Part shown: in pieces, positions 44,352 to 54,012 of the stretch
Numbering within the stretch: position 1 is the stretch's first letter
How the letters are laid out: every line of letters starts with the position of its first letter
From: an uncultured Parolsenella sp.
GTDB lineage: Bacteria > Actinomycetota > Coriobacteriia > Coriobacteriales > Atopobiaceae
Direction of reading: 5' to 3'
DNA: 64,000 bases
NCBI RefSeq assembly: GCF_934660935.1
Contig: NZ_CAKUIH010000009.1
Location: 17,317-81,316 of the forward strand
Made by a program: the position numbers and the translations under genes
Notes under the pieces: generated by a model
The model's database searches: none
Told to the model about the DNA's origin: nothing
The model's input: only the letters and a program-made list of their open reading frames with translations

Positions 44352-46031
44352 ATGAACGAGAAGACCCCGCTCAACCACCTCATCACTCGTCGTGCGATGC
44401 TTGCCGGCAGCGCCATTGCCGCAGCGTCAGCACTCGCCGCATGCAAGAAGAACGACGCGGAGCAGGGCACAGACGGAGCGTCTGCCGCAGGCGGCACCCT
44501 CTCCTACCACATCGAGAGCCCCACGGGCATCGAGCCCTACACCCTCGAGGACGAGAACGCCGTCGCCGTCGCGTTCAACCTGTTCGACGCCCTTACCTAC
44601 TACGACTACAAGACCGGCGAGCTCGTCGACCTCGTCGCCGAGAGCCACTCCCACAACGACACCGACGACGTCTGGACCTTCAAGATCCGTAAGGGCACGA
44701 AGTTCCACGACGGATCCGAGGTCACGGCAAAGTCCTTCAAGTACGCCTGGGAGCGCCTCTGCAGCCCCAACACCGCGGACCAGCCCTCGAACGTCTCCTA
44801 CCACCTCGCGATGGTGAAGGGTTACAAGGACGTCGTCGCCGGCACCACGAACGACCTCGCCGGCGTGACCTGCCCGGACGACTACACGCTCCAGGTCGAG
44901 CTCTCCGCACCCTATGCGGACTTCGACTACGTCTGCGCGGCACCCGTCCTCTCGCCCATCCCCGAGGGCCTTGGCGCTGGCGACGGCTACAAGGACTTCT
45001 CCCTCGCGCCCGTGGGCAACGGTCCGTTCAAGATGAAGGGCCAGTGGGTCGATGGCCAGTACGTCGACACCGAGCGCTTCGATGACTACACGAACGGCGA
45101 CATCGCCAAGCTCGACGGCGTCCACTTCGCCATCTACCGCGACTCCTACACCGCATACAAGGAACTCGACGCCGGCAGCCTCGACTGCTCGCTCGTGCCC
45201 ATCACGGCCACCAAGGACGCCGAGAGCAGCTACGGCACCTCCGACGACGGCTACACCGCGACGCCCGGCAAGCAGTTCCTCGACGGGACCATGCTCTACA
45301 CGCAGTTCCTCGCCTTCAACGTGAACGACCCGCTCACCAAGGACCCGCGCGTGAGGCAGGCGCTGTCCCTCGCGATCAACCGCCAGGCCATTTGCGACGC
45401 CATCTACGAGGGCTCCGCGAAGCCGGCGGACGACATCCTCCCCGAGGCGATCGAGGGCCACACCGAGGGTGCCTGGAAGTACGCTGCCTATGACCCCGAG
45501 CAGGCTGGCAAGCTCCTCGACGAGGCAGGCTATCCGGCGGACGCGGACGGCAAGCGCAATATCTCGTTCAAGTTCATGACGAACGCGGCGAACACCCAGG
45601 ACGAGTACCAGTCGATGCAGTCCGACTGGGCCGAGCTCGGCATCGACGTGGAGATTGACAAGGTTGAGTACGCAGCCATGTACCAGAGCTACCTCGACGG
45701 CACCTACACCGTGGGCGCCCGCGCCTGGTACGCCGACTACCCCATCGCCGACAACTATCTGTACCCGATGTTCTACACCGGCCGCGACGACAACGTGAGC
45801 CACTTCTCGGACCCGACGTACGACGCCATGATCGACAAAGCGCGTTCCGTCGCAGACCATGACGAGCGCGTGAAGGCCATGCAGGAGTGCGATGCCTACG
45901 TGGCGGAGCTCATGCCCTACGCGCCGCTCAACTACCGCGCCCTCGCGCGCTGCGCCTCGAACAACGTCGAGACGCTCACGGTGACGCCGGGAATCCTCCC
46001 GCTGCTTGACGAGGCGGAGCTCAAGGCCTAG
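44352..46031 (+). CDS. oppA: Orphan oligopeptide-binding lipoprotein (OppA-like)
   Basis: 559 aa SBP_bac_5 receptor. The signal has a twin-arginine-like TRRAMLAG and a lipobox ALAAC (Cys31). Conserved segments include WTFKIRKGTKFHDGSEV, NGPFKMKGQW and RQALSLAINRQAICD. The start is ATG at 44352 with AAAGGG before it. There are no permease or ATPase genes beside it, so it may feed the Dpp transporter at 25-31 kb or another system. A terminator follows. Confidence 0.93.
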   Translation: MNEKTPLNHLITRRAMLAGSAIAAASALAACKKNDAEQGTDGASAAGGTLSYHIESPTGIEPYTLEDENAVAVAFNLFDALTYYDYKTGELVDLVAESHSHNDTDDVWTFKIRKGTKFHDGSEVTAKSFKYAWERLCSPNTADQPSNVSYHLAMVKGYKDVVAGTTNDLAGVTCPDDYTLQVELSAPYADFDYVCAAPVLSPIPEGLGAGDGYKDFSLAPVGNGPFKMKGQWVDGQYVDTERFDDYTNGDIAKLDGVHFAIYRDSYTAYKELDAGSLDCSLVPITATKDAESSYGTSDDGYTATPGKQFLDGTMLYTQFLAFNVNDPLTKDPRVRQALSLAINRQAICDAIYEGSAKPADDILPEAIEGHTEGAWKYAAYDPEQAGKLLDEAGYPADADGKRNISFKFMTNAANTQDEYQSMQSDWAELGIDVEIDKVEYAAMYQSYLDGTYTVGARAWYADYPIADNYLYPMFYTGRDDNVSHFSDPTYDAMIDKARSVADHDERVKAMQECDAYVAELMPYAPLNYRALARCASNNVETLTVTPGILPLLDEAELKA

Positions 46032-46102
46032 CCACGGCCGCGGAGCAATCGCATCGGCGCGCGAAGCGCACGCCCGTATGACACGTCCGCGCGCAAACCC
46101 AA

Positions 46103-46139
46103 GCGGGGCGGCAGCACAACGCTGTCGCCCCGCTTCTTT
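46103..46139 (+). terminator. Terminator after the orphan OppA gene
   Basis: GCGGGGCG (46103-46110) pairs with CGCCCCGC (46126-46133), followed by TTCTTTG. It lies between convergent genes and may also stop the minus-strand sugar-acid operon. Confidence 0.82.
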
Positions 46140-46150
46140 GTGGCACCGCG

Positions 46151-47140
46151 CTAACGGCTGTAGAACTGCCCAAGCGACGTGACGACGTTGGGCGGCACGC
46201 ATCCGTCCATGAAGGCGATGACGTTATCGGCCACGGCCATACCCATGCGATAGTTTGCCTCGTACGTGGCGGATCCCGCGTGAGGCGTCACGATGACGTT
46301 GGGAAGATCGAACAGCGGCGAGTGCTTAGGCGGCTCGCCCGCGTGTACGTCAGAGGCATAGCCGTAGAGCCTGCCCTCTGCGAGGGCCTTCGTGAGCGCC
46401 GAGTGACGAACGATGCCGTCACGAGACGTGTTGATGAGGATGGCGTCATCCTTCATCATGCGAAGCTCCTTGGCGCCAATGAGGTTCTCCGTCGCCTGGG
46501 TAAGCGGCGTGTGAATGGTCACAATGTCGCTTCGCTTCAAGAGGTCATTGAGGCTCGTGAAGATGAGGCCGGTCCTCGCCGCAGACTCATCCGGATTGAT
46601 GTCATTGCCGAGGATATCGAGGCCAAAACCCATGGCCCTGCGCGCGACGGCCTGGCCGATGCGGCCAACGCCGATGATGCCGATGGTCTTGCCGTAGAGG
46701 CTATGCCCCGCGCGCTTGCGCCAGATACCATCCTTGAGCTCGGCGTTCATCTGCGAGAGATGGCGCTCGAGATCGAGGATGAGGCCAAAAGTAAGATCCG
46801 CGGTCTCCTCCACGTTGGCGTCCGGGGTGTTCGTCACAACGATTCCGCGGTGCTTGGCCTCGGAGAAATCGACATTGTTCACGCCAGAGCCGTGGCGCGC
46901 GATAAGCTTGAGGTTGGGAAGCCTGCGGATGACGTCCCCGTTGAAGTCGTCGTTACCCACGATAGCGACGTCCGCCTCATACGCATGCTCGAGAATCTCC
47001 GCCTTCGTGAGGACGCGGCCCGTCGGGTTGACCCAAACCTCGCACCCGGCAGCCTCCAAGCGCTCCAGCGGCTCCTTGGTAAAAACACCAAATGTGGCAG
47101 CACAGGAGAAGACTTTGAGGTGAGATTTGACAGCGAACAT
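46151..47140 (-). CDS. D-isomer 2-hydroxyacid dehydrogenase (last gene of sugar-acid operon)
   Basis: 329 aa NAD-dependent dehydrogenase of the phosphoglycerate/lactate dehydrogenase family. Rossmann motif GVGRIGQAVARRA, catalytic Arg in NTSRDG and His in TPHAGSATYE. It is paralogous to the other dehydrogenase in the same operon (52998-53984): the two share RLEAAGCEV and VGND. The start ATG at 47140 is preceded by GAGGAA. It would reduce a 2-keto acid or oxidise a 2-hydroxyacid; the substrate is unknown. Confidence 0.92.
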   Translation of the reverse strand: MFAVKSHLKVFSCAATFGVFTKEPLERLEAAGCEVWVNPTGRVLTKAEILEHAYEADVAIVGNDDFNGDVIRRLPNLKLIARHGSGVNNVDFSEAKHRGIVVTNTPDANVEETADLTFGLILDLERHLSQMNAELKDGIWRKRAGHSLYGKTIGIIGVGRIGQAVARRAMGFGLDILGNDINPDESAARTGLIFTSLNDLLKRSDIVTIHTPLTQATENLIGAKELRMMKDDAILINTSRDGIVRHSALTKALAEGRLYGYASDVHAGEPPKHSPLFDLPNVIVTPHAGSATYEANYRMGMAVADNVIAFMDGCVPPNVVTSLGQFYSR

Positions 47141-47194
47141 GGAGGTTCCTCGACGATGGTTTGGCTAAAGACAGTCTAGTAGATGAGAAGCCAG

Positions 47195-47218
47195 CGGCCC
47201 GGGAAAACCCAGGCCGCC
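47195..47218 (-). terminator. Hairpin between ilvD-like gene and last dehydrogenase
   Basis: GCGGCC-CGGG (47195) pairs with CCCA-GGCCGC (47218), with an AAAA loop. There is little T run, so it is probably attenuating or protective rather than a full stop. Confidence 0.45.
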
Positions 47219-47230
47219 TACTTAATTACG

Positions 47231-48871
47231 TTATGCGAGCACAGCACCCGTCTTTGCGGAGCCGACCTGCTTTGCGTACCTCGCGAGCAGGTTACCACCG
47301 TTCTCGTGGATGACCGGCTTCCAATCCTGCTTTCGACGAGCGAATTCATCCTCGGAGACCTCGACTTCGATGAGGTTCTTCATGAGGTCGACGTGAAGGA
47401 TGTCCCCATCCTCGATGAGGGCAATGGGCGCGCCATCGAGGGCCTCCGGGCAGAGGTAGCCAACGGACAAGCCGCCAGATGCGCCAGAGAAGCGACCATC
47501 CGTGATAACGGCGGAGTTCGGGATGCCCTTCATGATCTCCGTCACGCGGTGAAGCTCCTTCATGCCAGGGCCACCCTTGGGACCCTCATAGCGGATAACA
47601 ACGCCGGTACCAGCGACGATGCGACCCTCGTTGTAGGCCACGAAGGCCTCGTCCTCGGAATTGAAGACCATGGCGGGCCCGCTCCAGACATGCTGGTCAG
47701 CAGGCACGGCACTCGTCTTCACAAGCGCACCCTCAGGAGCGAGGTTGCCATAGAGCACCTGAATGCCGTTGGCGATGGAGGCAGGATCGTCCTGGGTGCG
47801 AACCACAGAGCGGTCGATGTGAATCTTGTCGGTAAGGTTCTCACCAAGGGTCTTGCCCGTCACGGTCATGACCGTGGTGTCCAAGTCGCCTTCGATGGTC
47901 TTGAGAACCGCGGGGACGCCACCGGCCTTGTAAAGGTTGACGCAGGAGATATCGCCGTTGGGGACGACGTTGCAGACAACCGGCGTGTGCGACGTAGTCT
48001 CCGCAACCTGGGCCCAGGTGCACTCGAGACCAAGCTCGTGAGCGAGCGCGGGCAGGTGGATGAGCGCGTTGAGTGAACCGCCGACGGAGGCAAGGAGCTT
48101 GACCGCGTTATCGATCGCCGCCTGCGTCATGATGTCGCTCGGCTTGATGTCGCGGCGGACAAGGTCAACGACGGCAGCACCGGTCTGGCGCGCCGAGAAG
48201 CGACGCTGGCTCGTGGAGCTCGGCCAAAGGGCACCCATGGGCAGCATCATGCCGAGACCCTCGGTGAGGCAGCCCATGGTGTTGGCGGTGCCAAGGAACG
48301 GGCAGATGCCGGGGCCGGTGTAGTACTTGAGCGTGCCCTCGATGACCTCGCGCTCCGTAGCCTCGCCGCGGAGGAAGCGCGCGCGGAGGGCCTTGGACTC
48401 GGAGGGCTTGATCTCGTCGTAGCAAGGGCCAGCCGTCACGAGGGCGGAGGGAAGGTCGATGCGAGCGGCGGCCATGAGCATCGCGGGGATGATCTTGTCG
48501 CAAGAGCCCATATAGACAACGCCATCGAAGCAACCCTCGCCCACGATCATGGCCTCGCAGGAATCCGCGATGACCTCACGGTGAGGTAGGCAGTAGCGCA
48601 TGCCCGCGTGGCCCTGGGCAACGCCGTCGCACATGCCGATGGTGTTGAACTCGATGGGCTCGCCACCCGCCTCGAGGATACCCTTCTTGACCTCGGCGGC
48701 GAGCTGCCTCAGCGGCTCATGGCCAGGGCAGACCTCATTCCAGCTGTTCGCGATGGCGATCAGCGGCTTGTCCGGGTTCTCGAGCGAATCGATGGAGATA
48801 CCAGCGGCAGCGAGATGCGCCTTGGAGATAGCGCGCTGAAACGGCTCAAGCTGGTCAATCTTGCGAAGCAT
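47231..48871 (-). CDS. IlvD/EDD-family dehydratase (probable sugar-acid dehydratase)
   Basis: 546 aa iron-sulfur dehydratase. Cluster ligands appear in NEVCPGH, GMCDGVAQGHAG and MGSCDKIIPAM. TDGRFSGASGG is the typical C-terminal motif. The start is ATG at 48871 (MLRKIDQLEPF) with AAGGAG upstream. The family includes valine/isoleucine-pathway IlvD and aldonate dehydratases. Its operon partners (PTS, DgoD-like dehydratase, KDPGal aldolase) favour a sugar-acid substrate, but ilvE lies only 6 kb away, so a biosynthetic role cannot be excluded. Confidence 0.8.
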   Translation of the reverse strand: MLRKIDQLEPFQRAISKAHLAAAGISIDSLENPDKPLIAIANSWNEVCPGHEPLRQLAAEVKKGILEAGGEPIEFNTIGMCDGVAQGHAGMRYCLPHREVIADSCEAMIVGEGCFDGVVYMGSCDKIIPAMLMAAARIDLPSALVTAGPCYDEIKPSESKALRARFLRGEATEREVIEGTLKYYTGPGICPFLGTANTMGCLTEGLGMMLPMGALWPSSTSQRRFSARQTGAAVVDLVRRDIKPSDIMTQAAIDNAVKLLASVGGSLNALIHLPALAHELGLECTWAQVAETTSHTPVVCNVVPNGDISCVNLYKAGGVPAVLKTIEGDLDTTVMTVTGKTLGENLTDKIHIDRSVVRTQDDPASIANGIQVLYGNLAPEGALVKTSAVPADQHVWSGPAMVFNSEDEAFVAYNEGRIVAGTGVVIRYEGPKGGPGMKELHRVTEIMKGIPNSAVITDGRFSGASGGLSVGYLCPEALDGAPIALIEDGDILHVDLMKNLIEVEVSEDEFARRKQDWKPVIHENGGNLLARYAKQVGSAKTGAVLA

Positions 48872-49005
48872 ATGGACTCCTTTTCCGGTGTTCGGATTCA
48901 AGGCCTCATGGAACCATCGACCCAGATGGGCCCATGAGGCCTTCCCGCGCGCCGCAGCGAGCGTCAGGCAGCGCGCGGGAAAGCTGAGAAGAAAGGCGAT
49001 GGAGC

Positions 49006-50364
49006 TTACTTCTCCGCCTCGGCCGCCTTGGCGTTGCGCGGCTTGTAGTAGAACTTGTAGATCATCCAGAAGCCAACGGCGAAGAGGATGGTGAGGGGAA
49101 CGAAGACGAACCAGTTGCCCTCAACGGCCATGACGACGTCCCAGATGAAGGGGCCGGCCTTGAAGTAGGTGATGGCGGAGGCACCGGCAGGCATCTCGTA
49201 ACCAACGCTAGCGGCAAGCTGGGTGAACAGGGGACCGATCGTCGTGGAGGAATACAGGCCAACGATGATGATGGGGATACCGGTGATGAAGGTCTTCACG
49301 ATGTCGCCGCGGAAGAGGACCGCAGCACCGATGATGAAGGCGCAAAGATTGGCAACGTCGCCGAAGGGCAGGGTCTTGTTACCAGGCAGGACGATAGCGA
49401 GAAGAATCGTCACCGGGATGAGCAGGACGGACGAGGTAACAACGGCGGGGTTGGCCGTAAGGATGGGCCAGTCGAGACCGATGTTGAACTTGCGGCCCGG
49501 GAAACGCGCCTTCATGAAGGTGGTGGCAGCGTTGGAGATGGGCATCAGGGCCTCAGAGAAGAGCTGGGCGATACGCGGAAGAACGATGACGTAAGAGGCG
49601 ACGGCAATGGCGATCTTGAGGCAGCCGGCAATGTCCTTGCCAGCCACGAGGCCGATGATGATGCCCATGACGATACCGATGACAGACGGGTCGCCGAGGA
49701 AGCCGATCTTCTTCTGGATGGCAGCGGCGTCATAGGTCTTGCCCTTGAGGAACGGAAGGTTATCAACAAGGTAGGCGATCGGCATCACGGGAAGCACGTT
49801 GGCAAGGCCGGAGTGCGTGCAGGTGACGTCGGGGATACCGGTGGAGTCCTGGACGTCCTTGGCGAAGAGGTCGCCAAGCTTGAGCTCGGCCACGACGAAG
49901 ACGGACGCGACGACATACGCGAGAAGCAGGTTGCCGGTGGCCGTATAGGCGATGGCAGCGAGGAAGATCTTGGTCCAGACGTTCCAGAGGTCAACGTTCA
50001 GGGTATCGGTCCAGTTAAGGGCCAGCATGATGAGGTTGATGATGATCTGGAGCGGGAAGACGGTGGCAGCGAGCGGCCAAGCCCACGCAATCATGGAAGC
50101 AGGCGTCCAACCCACATCAATAAACTCAAGACCGGTGCCAGAGTTCTCCATCGCGGTCTGTGCGACCGGAGCGATGGTGCCAGAGAGGAGTGCGCTGTTA
50201 AGTGCGCTGATCGCCGTGAAGGCAATGCCGAGCATGACGCCAGCCTTGAAGGCCTTACCAGGCTTCATACCGAAGATAATGCCAATGATGAACATCACGA
50301 TGGGGAGGAAAACCGAGGCTCCCAGCGAGACAATCCAGTTAACCACAGACGAGAGTACGTCCAT
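49006..50364 (-). CDS. gatC: Galactitol-family PTS EIIC (permease)
   Basis: 452 aa integral membrane PTS permease of the GatC family, with about ten helices. It lies directly downstream of the EIIB gene, and EIIA is encoded at 54013. Signature-like segments are FGMKPGKAFKAG and GLDWPILTANPAVVTSSVLLIP. It imports a hexitol or sugar acid while phosphorylating it. Family members transport galactitol and related polyols; the exact substrate here is not certain. Confidence 0.92.
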   Translation of the reverse strand: MDVLSSVVNWIVSLGASVFLPIVMFIIGIIFGMKPGKAFKAGVMLGIAFTAISALNSALLSGTIAPVAQTAMENSGTGLEFIDVGWTPASMIAWAWPLAATVFPLQIIINLIMLALNWTDTLNVDLWNVWTKIFLAAIAYTATGNLLLAYVVASVFVVAELKLGDLFAKDVQDSTGIPDVTCTHSGLANVLPVMPIAYLVDNLPFLKGKTYDAAAIQKKIGFLGDPSVIGIVMGIIIGLVAGKDIAGCLKIAIAVASYVIVLPRIAQLFSEALMPISNAATTFMKARFPGRKFNIGLDWPILTANPAVVTSSVLLIPVTILLAIVLPGNKTLPFGDVANLCAFIIGAAVLFRGDIVKTFITGIPIIIVGLYSSTTIGPLFTQLAASVGYEMPAGASAITYFKAGPFIWDVVMAVEGNWFVFVPLTILFAVGFWMIYKFYYKPRNAKAAEAEK

Positions 50365-50404
50365 CGAGACACTTCCTTTCCTTGTTGATCCTTATCTAGC
50401 CTTG

Positions 50405-50683
50405 CTAGTCCTTGACGATCTGATAAACCTGTTCGAGAACTGCCTCCTCCCCCATGCCAGTGAGAAGAGCAACACCGGGAACGACGGGGATATCCCCGCA
50501 GGAAATGTTGGGGTTGGTCGAAACGAGACAGTCGGCAACGAGGCCGCCGCCGTTGACAATGCCGTAGGTCGTCGTCTGCACGTCGCACTGGATGCCGCGC
50601 TCCTCAAGGTAGTCGCGAACCTTGGCGGCAATCATGGTCGAGGTTGCCACGCCGGAGCCACACACTGCATAGATCTTCTTCAT
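50405..50683 (-). CDS. gatB: Galactitol-family PTS EIIB
   Basis: 92 aa phosphocarrier. The phosphorylated Cys8 lies in AVCGSGVATSTM. It is a typical GatB length and starts at ATG 50683 with AAAGGA upstream. It passes phosphate from EIIA (54013) to the imported substrate at GatC, 40 bp downstream. Confidence 0.92.
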   Translation of the reverse strand: MKKIYAVCGSGVATSTMIAAKVRDYLEERGIQCDVQTTTYGIVNGGGLVADCLVSTNPNISCGDIPVVPGVALLTGMGEEAVLEQVYQIVKD

Positions 50684-50744
50684 GATTTGTCCTTTCCCTT
50701 TGGCGTCATTTACGCCGTTACTCCCTTTTGAAACGCAGAACTAT

Positions 50745-51809
50745 CTACTCCCGAGTGGGATCGAGGATGACCTTGAAGCACTCACCCTTCCTCATGAGGT
50801 CAAAGCCTTCGTTGATTGCAGACAGCGGCAGACGATGGGTGATGACCTTCTCGGCGGGAATAAGCTCATCGACGAGGAGCTTCTCCGCAAGCTGGAACTG
50901 GCGCGGAGTCGAGCCGAACGAGCCGATAACATGAAGCTCGCTGTAGTGGATGAGGTTTCCGTCGACACCCAGCGCCGGGTCATCCTTGGGGAAGCCCGCG
51001 AAGAACTGAACGGTGCCGCCCTTGGCAGCAATCGTTAGCGCCTGAACCGCAGACTCCTTGGAAGTGTTAGCAACGCAGACCTTGTTTGCGCCCATGCCGT
51101 CCGTGACGGACATGACAAACTCGCGCAGATCACCATCGGTCTTGAGGCAGAAGTAGTGGTCCGCAACGCCCATCGCCTTCGCCTTCTCGAGACGCTCGGG
51201 CGAGCGATTGACGAGAATGATCTTCGAGGCACCCTTTAGGCGAGCGATCATCGCGTGGAGGATGCCGATGGAGCCGCTTCCAAGGATGCAAAGGGTATCG
51301 CCAAGACGAACGTCCAGCTCCTCCTCGCCATGAAGGGCAGAGACGGCAGGGTCGCCAAGAGCAGCGAGCTCGTACTTCTTTCCTTCGGGAATGTGGAAGA
51401 CGGTTCCCGCCTCAATCGTCTTCTTCGGAATCTTCACGTACTCGGCAAAGGCACCGGGAAGGACGGTTCCGATACCAGGACGATCGACGCACAGGTTCTG
51501 GAGGCCGCGCTGGCAGTAGTAGCAGTGACCACAGGGAATGCCGGGATGGACGCTCAGACGCTCGCCAACCTTAACTCCCTCGACGTTTGCACCAACCTCG
51601 ACGACATCGCCAGCAAACTCGTGGCCCAGGATCTGCGGAGTCTTGACCTTTGCATGGCCATGGAGATACGTGCGAAGGTCACTTCCGCAAATCGCCACAG
51701 CCCTGACCTTAAGCAGAAACTCATCGTCATTGATCTCGGGCTTAGGCACGCTCTCGTAACGAATGTCCTCGATGCCGTAGTAGACTCCGGCATTCATCAT
51801 CTCGCTCAT
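50745..51809 (-). CDS. Zinc-dependent polyol/alcohol dehydrogenase (GatD-like)
   Basis: 354 aa medium-chain dehydrogenase. Catalytic zinc ligands Cys41 (ICGSD) and His63/Glu64 (GHEFAG), a structural zinc site of four Cys in the CGHCYYCQRGLQNLC region, and a Rossmann motif GSGSIGILHA are visible. GatD-type enzymes oxidise galactitol-1-phosphate to tagatose-6-phosphate. I choose ATG at 51809 because GAAAGG sits 6 bp before it. Placement between the DgoD-like enzyme and the PTS genes supports oxidation of the imported phosphorylated substrate. Confidence 0.88.
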   Translation of the reverse strand: MSEMMNAGVYYGIEDIRYESVPKPEINDDEFLLKVRAVAICGSDLRTYLHGHAKVKTPQILGHEFAGDVVEVGANVEGVKVGERLSVHPGIPCGHCYYCQRGLQNLCVDRPGIGTVLPGAFAEYVKIPKKTIEAGTVFHIPEGKKYELAALGDPAVSALHGEEELDVRLGDTLCILGSGSIGILHAMIARLKGASKIILVNRSPERLEKAKAMGVADHYFCLKTDGDLREFVMSVTDGMGANKVCVANTSKESAVQALTIAAKGGTVQFFAGFPKDDPALGVDGNLIHYSELHVIGSFGSTPRQFQLAEKLLVDELIPAEKVITHRLPLSAINEGFDLMRKGECFKVILDPTRE

Positions 51810-51848
51810 CTTCATCCTTTCGTCAACGTTCCTCGTGTTGATTACTCG

Positions 51849-52997
51849 CTACCACTCGGCAATGGCGCCGTCGTATGTTCTCCAGCGAGGATTGGTCCAG
51901 TTCAAGCCCTCCAGGCTCACCTTGCGGACCTTCTCCTCGTCGATCTCGATACCAAGGCCCGGACCCTGAGGGATGGGAAGATATCCCGACTCGAACTGGA
52001 AGATCTCCTTGTTCTTCACGAAGTCGAGGAGATCAAATCCCTGGTTGTAGTGAATCCCCAAGCTCTGCTCCTGGATAAAGACGTTCGGGGTGCAAGCGTC
52101 CAACTGAATGGTCGCCGCAAGAGCGATTGGGCCGTAAGGCGCATGAGGAGCAGCCGCCATGTCGTGTGACTCGGCAATGGCGCAGATCTTCTTGGCCTCC
52201 AAGATTCCGCCCGTAAGACCCAAATCCGGTTGAATCACCGAAACTGCGTCTTGTGCGAAGAGCTGCTTGTAGCCCCACCGCGTAATGAGCCTCTCGCCCG
52301 TGGCGATGGGAATGTTCGTCGACTTCGCAAGATCAGCCATAAGCTCGGTGTTCTCGGGAAGTACAGGTTCTTCGACGAACATCGGATGGAACTGCTCGAG
52401 CTCAGCGAGAAGCTGCTTCGCCATCGCCTTGTGAACTCGACCGTGAAAATCGATTCCGATATCGAGCTTGTAGCCGACCGTCTCGCGAATTGATGCGATT
52501 CGCTCAGCAACCTCCTCGACCTTGGAAAAAGAATCGATGTAGTGCATCTCCGAGCAGCAGTTCAGCTTGACGGCTGAAAAACCGCCCTCAAGTCTTTCGA
52601 GGGCCTGTGCCGCAGCATCGGAAGGACGGTCTCCGCCAATCCAGGAATAGACTCGGATGCGATCACGTGCCTTGCCGCCCAAGAGCTGGTACACGGGAGC
52701 GCCAAGAGCCTTGCCCTTGATATCCCAAAGAGCCATCTCGATGCCGGACACGCACGTCATGTGAACCGGGCCACCTCTGAAGAAGTAACGATAGAGGCAC
52801 TGCCAAATGTCTTCAATCTCTTGCGGATCGCGACCGACCACATGCGTGCCCATGGCCTCTTCAAGGCAGGAAACAACAGCTTCCGTACGGGTTCCGGAAA
52901 TGCACTCACCCCAGCCATCGATCCCCTCGTCGGTCATGATCTTCAAGAAGACCCATCGCGGCTTGAGACGGTAGATTTCAAATCCAGTGACTTTCAT
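51849..52997 (-). CDS. dgoD: D-galactonate dehydratase-like enolase-superfamily enzyme
   Basis: 382 aa, the same length as Escherichia coli DgoD, with similar sequence. It resembles DgoD at SWIGGDRPSDA, DFHGRVHKAMAK, FVEEPVL, GERLITR, PHAPYGPIALAA, GIHYNQGFDLLDFVKNKE and the C-terminal AIAEW. Metal ligands (Asp in DFH, Glu in EEPV, Glu in GERL) and catalytic His in PHAP are present. It dehydrates an aldonate to a 2-keto-3-deoxy acid. It starts directly after the stop of the upstream gene. A relaxed or different substrate is possible if the PTS supplies a phosphorylated one. Confidence 0.9.
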   Translation of the reverse strand: MKVTGFEIYRLKPRWVFLKIMTDEGIDGWGECISGTRTEAVVSCLEEAMGTHVVGRDPQEIEDIWQCLYRYFFRGGPVHMTCVSGIEMALWDIKGKALGAPVYQLLGGKARDRIRVYSWIGGDRPSDAAAQALERLEGGFSAVKLNCCSEMHYIDSFSKVEEVAERIASIRETVGYKLDIGIDFHGRVHKAMAKQLLAELEQFHPMFVEEPVLPENTELMADLAKSTNIPIATGERLITRWGYKQLFAQDAVSVIQPDLGLTGGILEAKKICAIAESHDMAAAPHAPYGPIALAATIQLDACTPNVFIQEQSLGIHYNQGFDLLDFVKNKEIFQFESGYLPIPQGPGLGIEIDEEKVRKVSLEGLNWTNPRWRTYDGAIAEW

Positions 52998-53984
52998 CTA
53001 CGCCGACGCTCCCCCGAAAGTGATGAGGTTGGGAGGAGTCTTGCCCTGCTTGACCGCAATGACGTTGGTGACCGCGGTGTCGCCCATGCGCTGGTTCGAT
53101 TCATACGTGGTACCAGCAACGTGCGGGGTCATGACAACGTTGGGCAGGTCGAAGAGCTCGAGCCATGCAGGAGGCTCAAAGTCATACACGTCAACGCCGT
53201 AACCACGGAGTGTGCCATCCTTAAGCGCCTTCGTAAGTGGCTCGACCTCGACACACTTGGATCGAGCGGTGTTGACCAGGATGGTGCCGGGCTTCATGAG
53301 CGAAAAGGCCTTCTCGTCAAGGAGATGGAACGTGCTCTCATCAAGCGGGACATGAAGGGAGATGATGTCGCAACTGGAGTAGATCTCCTCCTTGCTGACA
53401 TACTTGGCTCCCATGGCCTTGACCTCGTCACGCTCCACCAGGTCATTAACCAGAATCTTGTCCGTGAAGCCCGTCGCTCTGCGGACGAAAGCGGTGCCAA
53501 TCGCACCCGCGCCAATCACGCCGATGGTCTTATCGACCACATCCACGCCGGGATACTTGATCCACTCGTGGTTCTTGGTATGGGTGTTCAAGGTGTGAAA
53601 GTCGCGCGCAACCATGAGGGCAAGACACATCGCCGCATCCGCGACCTCGTCCTTGTTGGTTCCCGGAGCATTGGTGACAAGAATGCCCTGCTTCTTAGCC
53701 TGATCCTTATCGATGGCGTCAACGCCAACGCCATGCTTTGCAATGACCTTCATGTTGTGGAAGTGCTCGATGACGTTGGCGGGCACTTTGTCATTGCCAA
53801 CGATAAGGGCGTCGCAATCGCCTGCGAACTCAATCATCTCCTCATTGGTGAGAGGACGGCCATACGGGTTGAGCTTAACTTCGCAGCCAGCAGCCTCAAG
53901 ACGCTCGATGCTGCCCTTATAAAACTTGCCGAACGTTACCGCTGTTCCGGCAACTTTCCAGTGCTCACCGCTGTAATCCTTCAT
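52998..53984 (-). CDS. D-isomer 2-hydroxyacid dehydrogenase (first paralogue)
   Basis: 328 aa NAD-dependent dehydrogenase. Cofactor motif GAGAIGTAFVRRA, catalytic Arg in NTARSK, His in TPHVAGTTYES. The start ATG at 53984 has GGAGG upstream. It shares RLEAAGCEV and IVGND with the paralogue at 46151-47140, but in the loop before the catalytic His it differs. Two such enzymes in one operon suggest distinct hydroxyacids or opposite ends of the route. Confidence 0.92.
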   Translation of the reverse strand: MKDYSGEHWKVAGTAVTFGKFYKGSIERLEAAGCEVKLNPYGRPLTNEEMIEFAGDCDALIVGNDKVPANVIEHFHNMKVIAKHGVGVDAIDKDQAKKQGILVTNAPGTNKDEVADAAMCLALMVARDFHTLNTHTKNHEWIKYPGVDVVDKTIGVIGAGAIGTAFVRRATGFTDKILVNDLVERDEVKAMGAKYVSKEEIYSSCDIISLHVPLDESTFHLLDEKAFSLMKPGTILVNTARSKCVEVEPLTKALKDGTLRGYGVDVYDFEPPAWLELFDLPNVVMTPHVAGTTYESNQRMGDTAVTNVIAVKQGKTPPNLITFGGASA

Positions 53985-54012
53985 GGAGTTCCTCCGATTG
54001 AATCACTTGTTA

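Noticed and set aside
48872..48901. Longer start for the IlvD-like gene
   Set aside because: ATG 48871 has AAGGAG at proper distance, and the extra ten residues are not conserved-looking.
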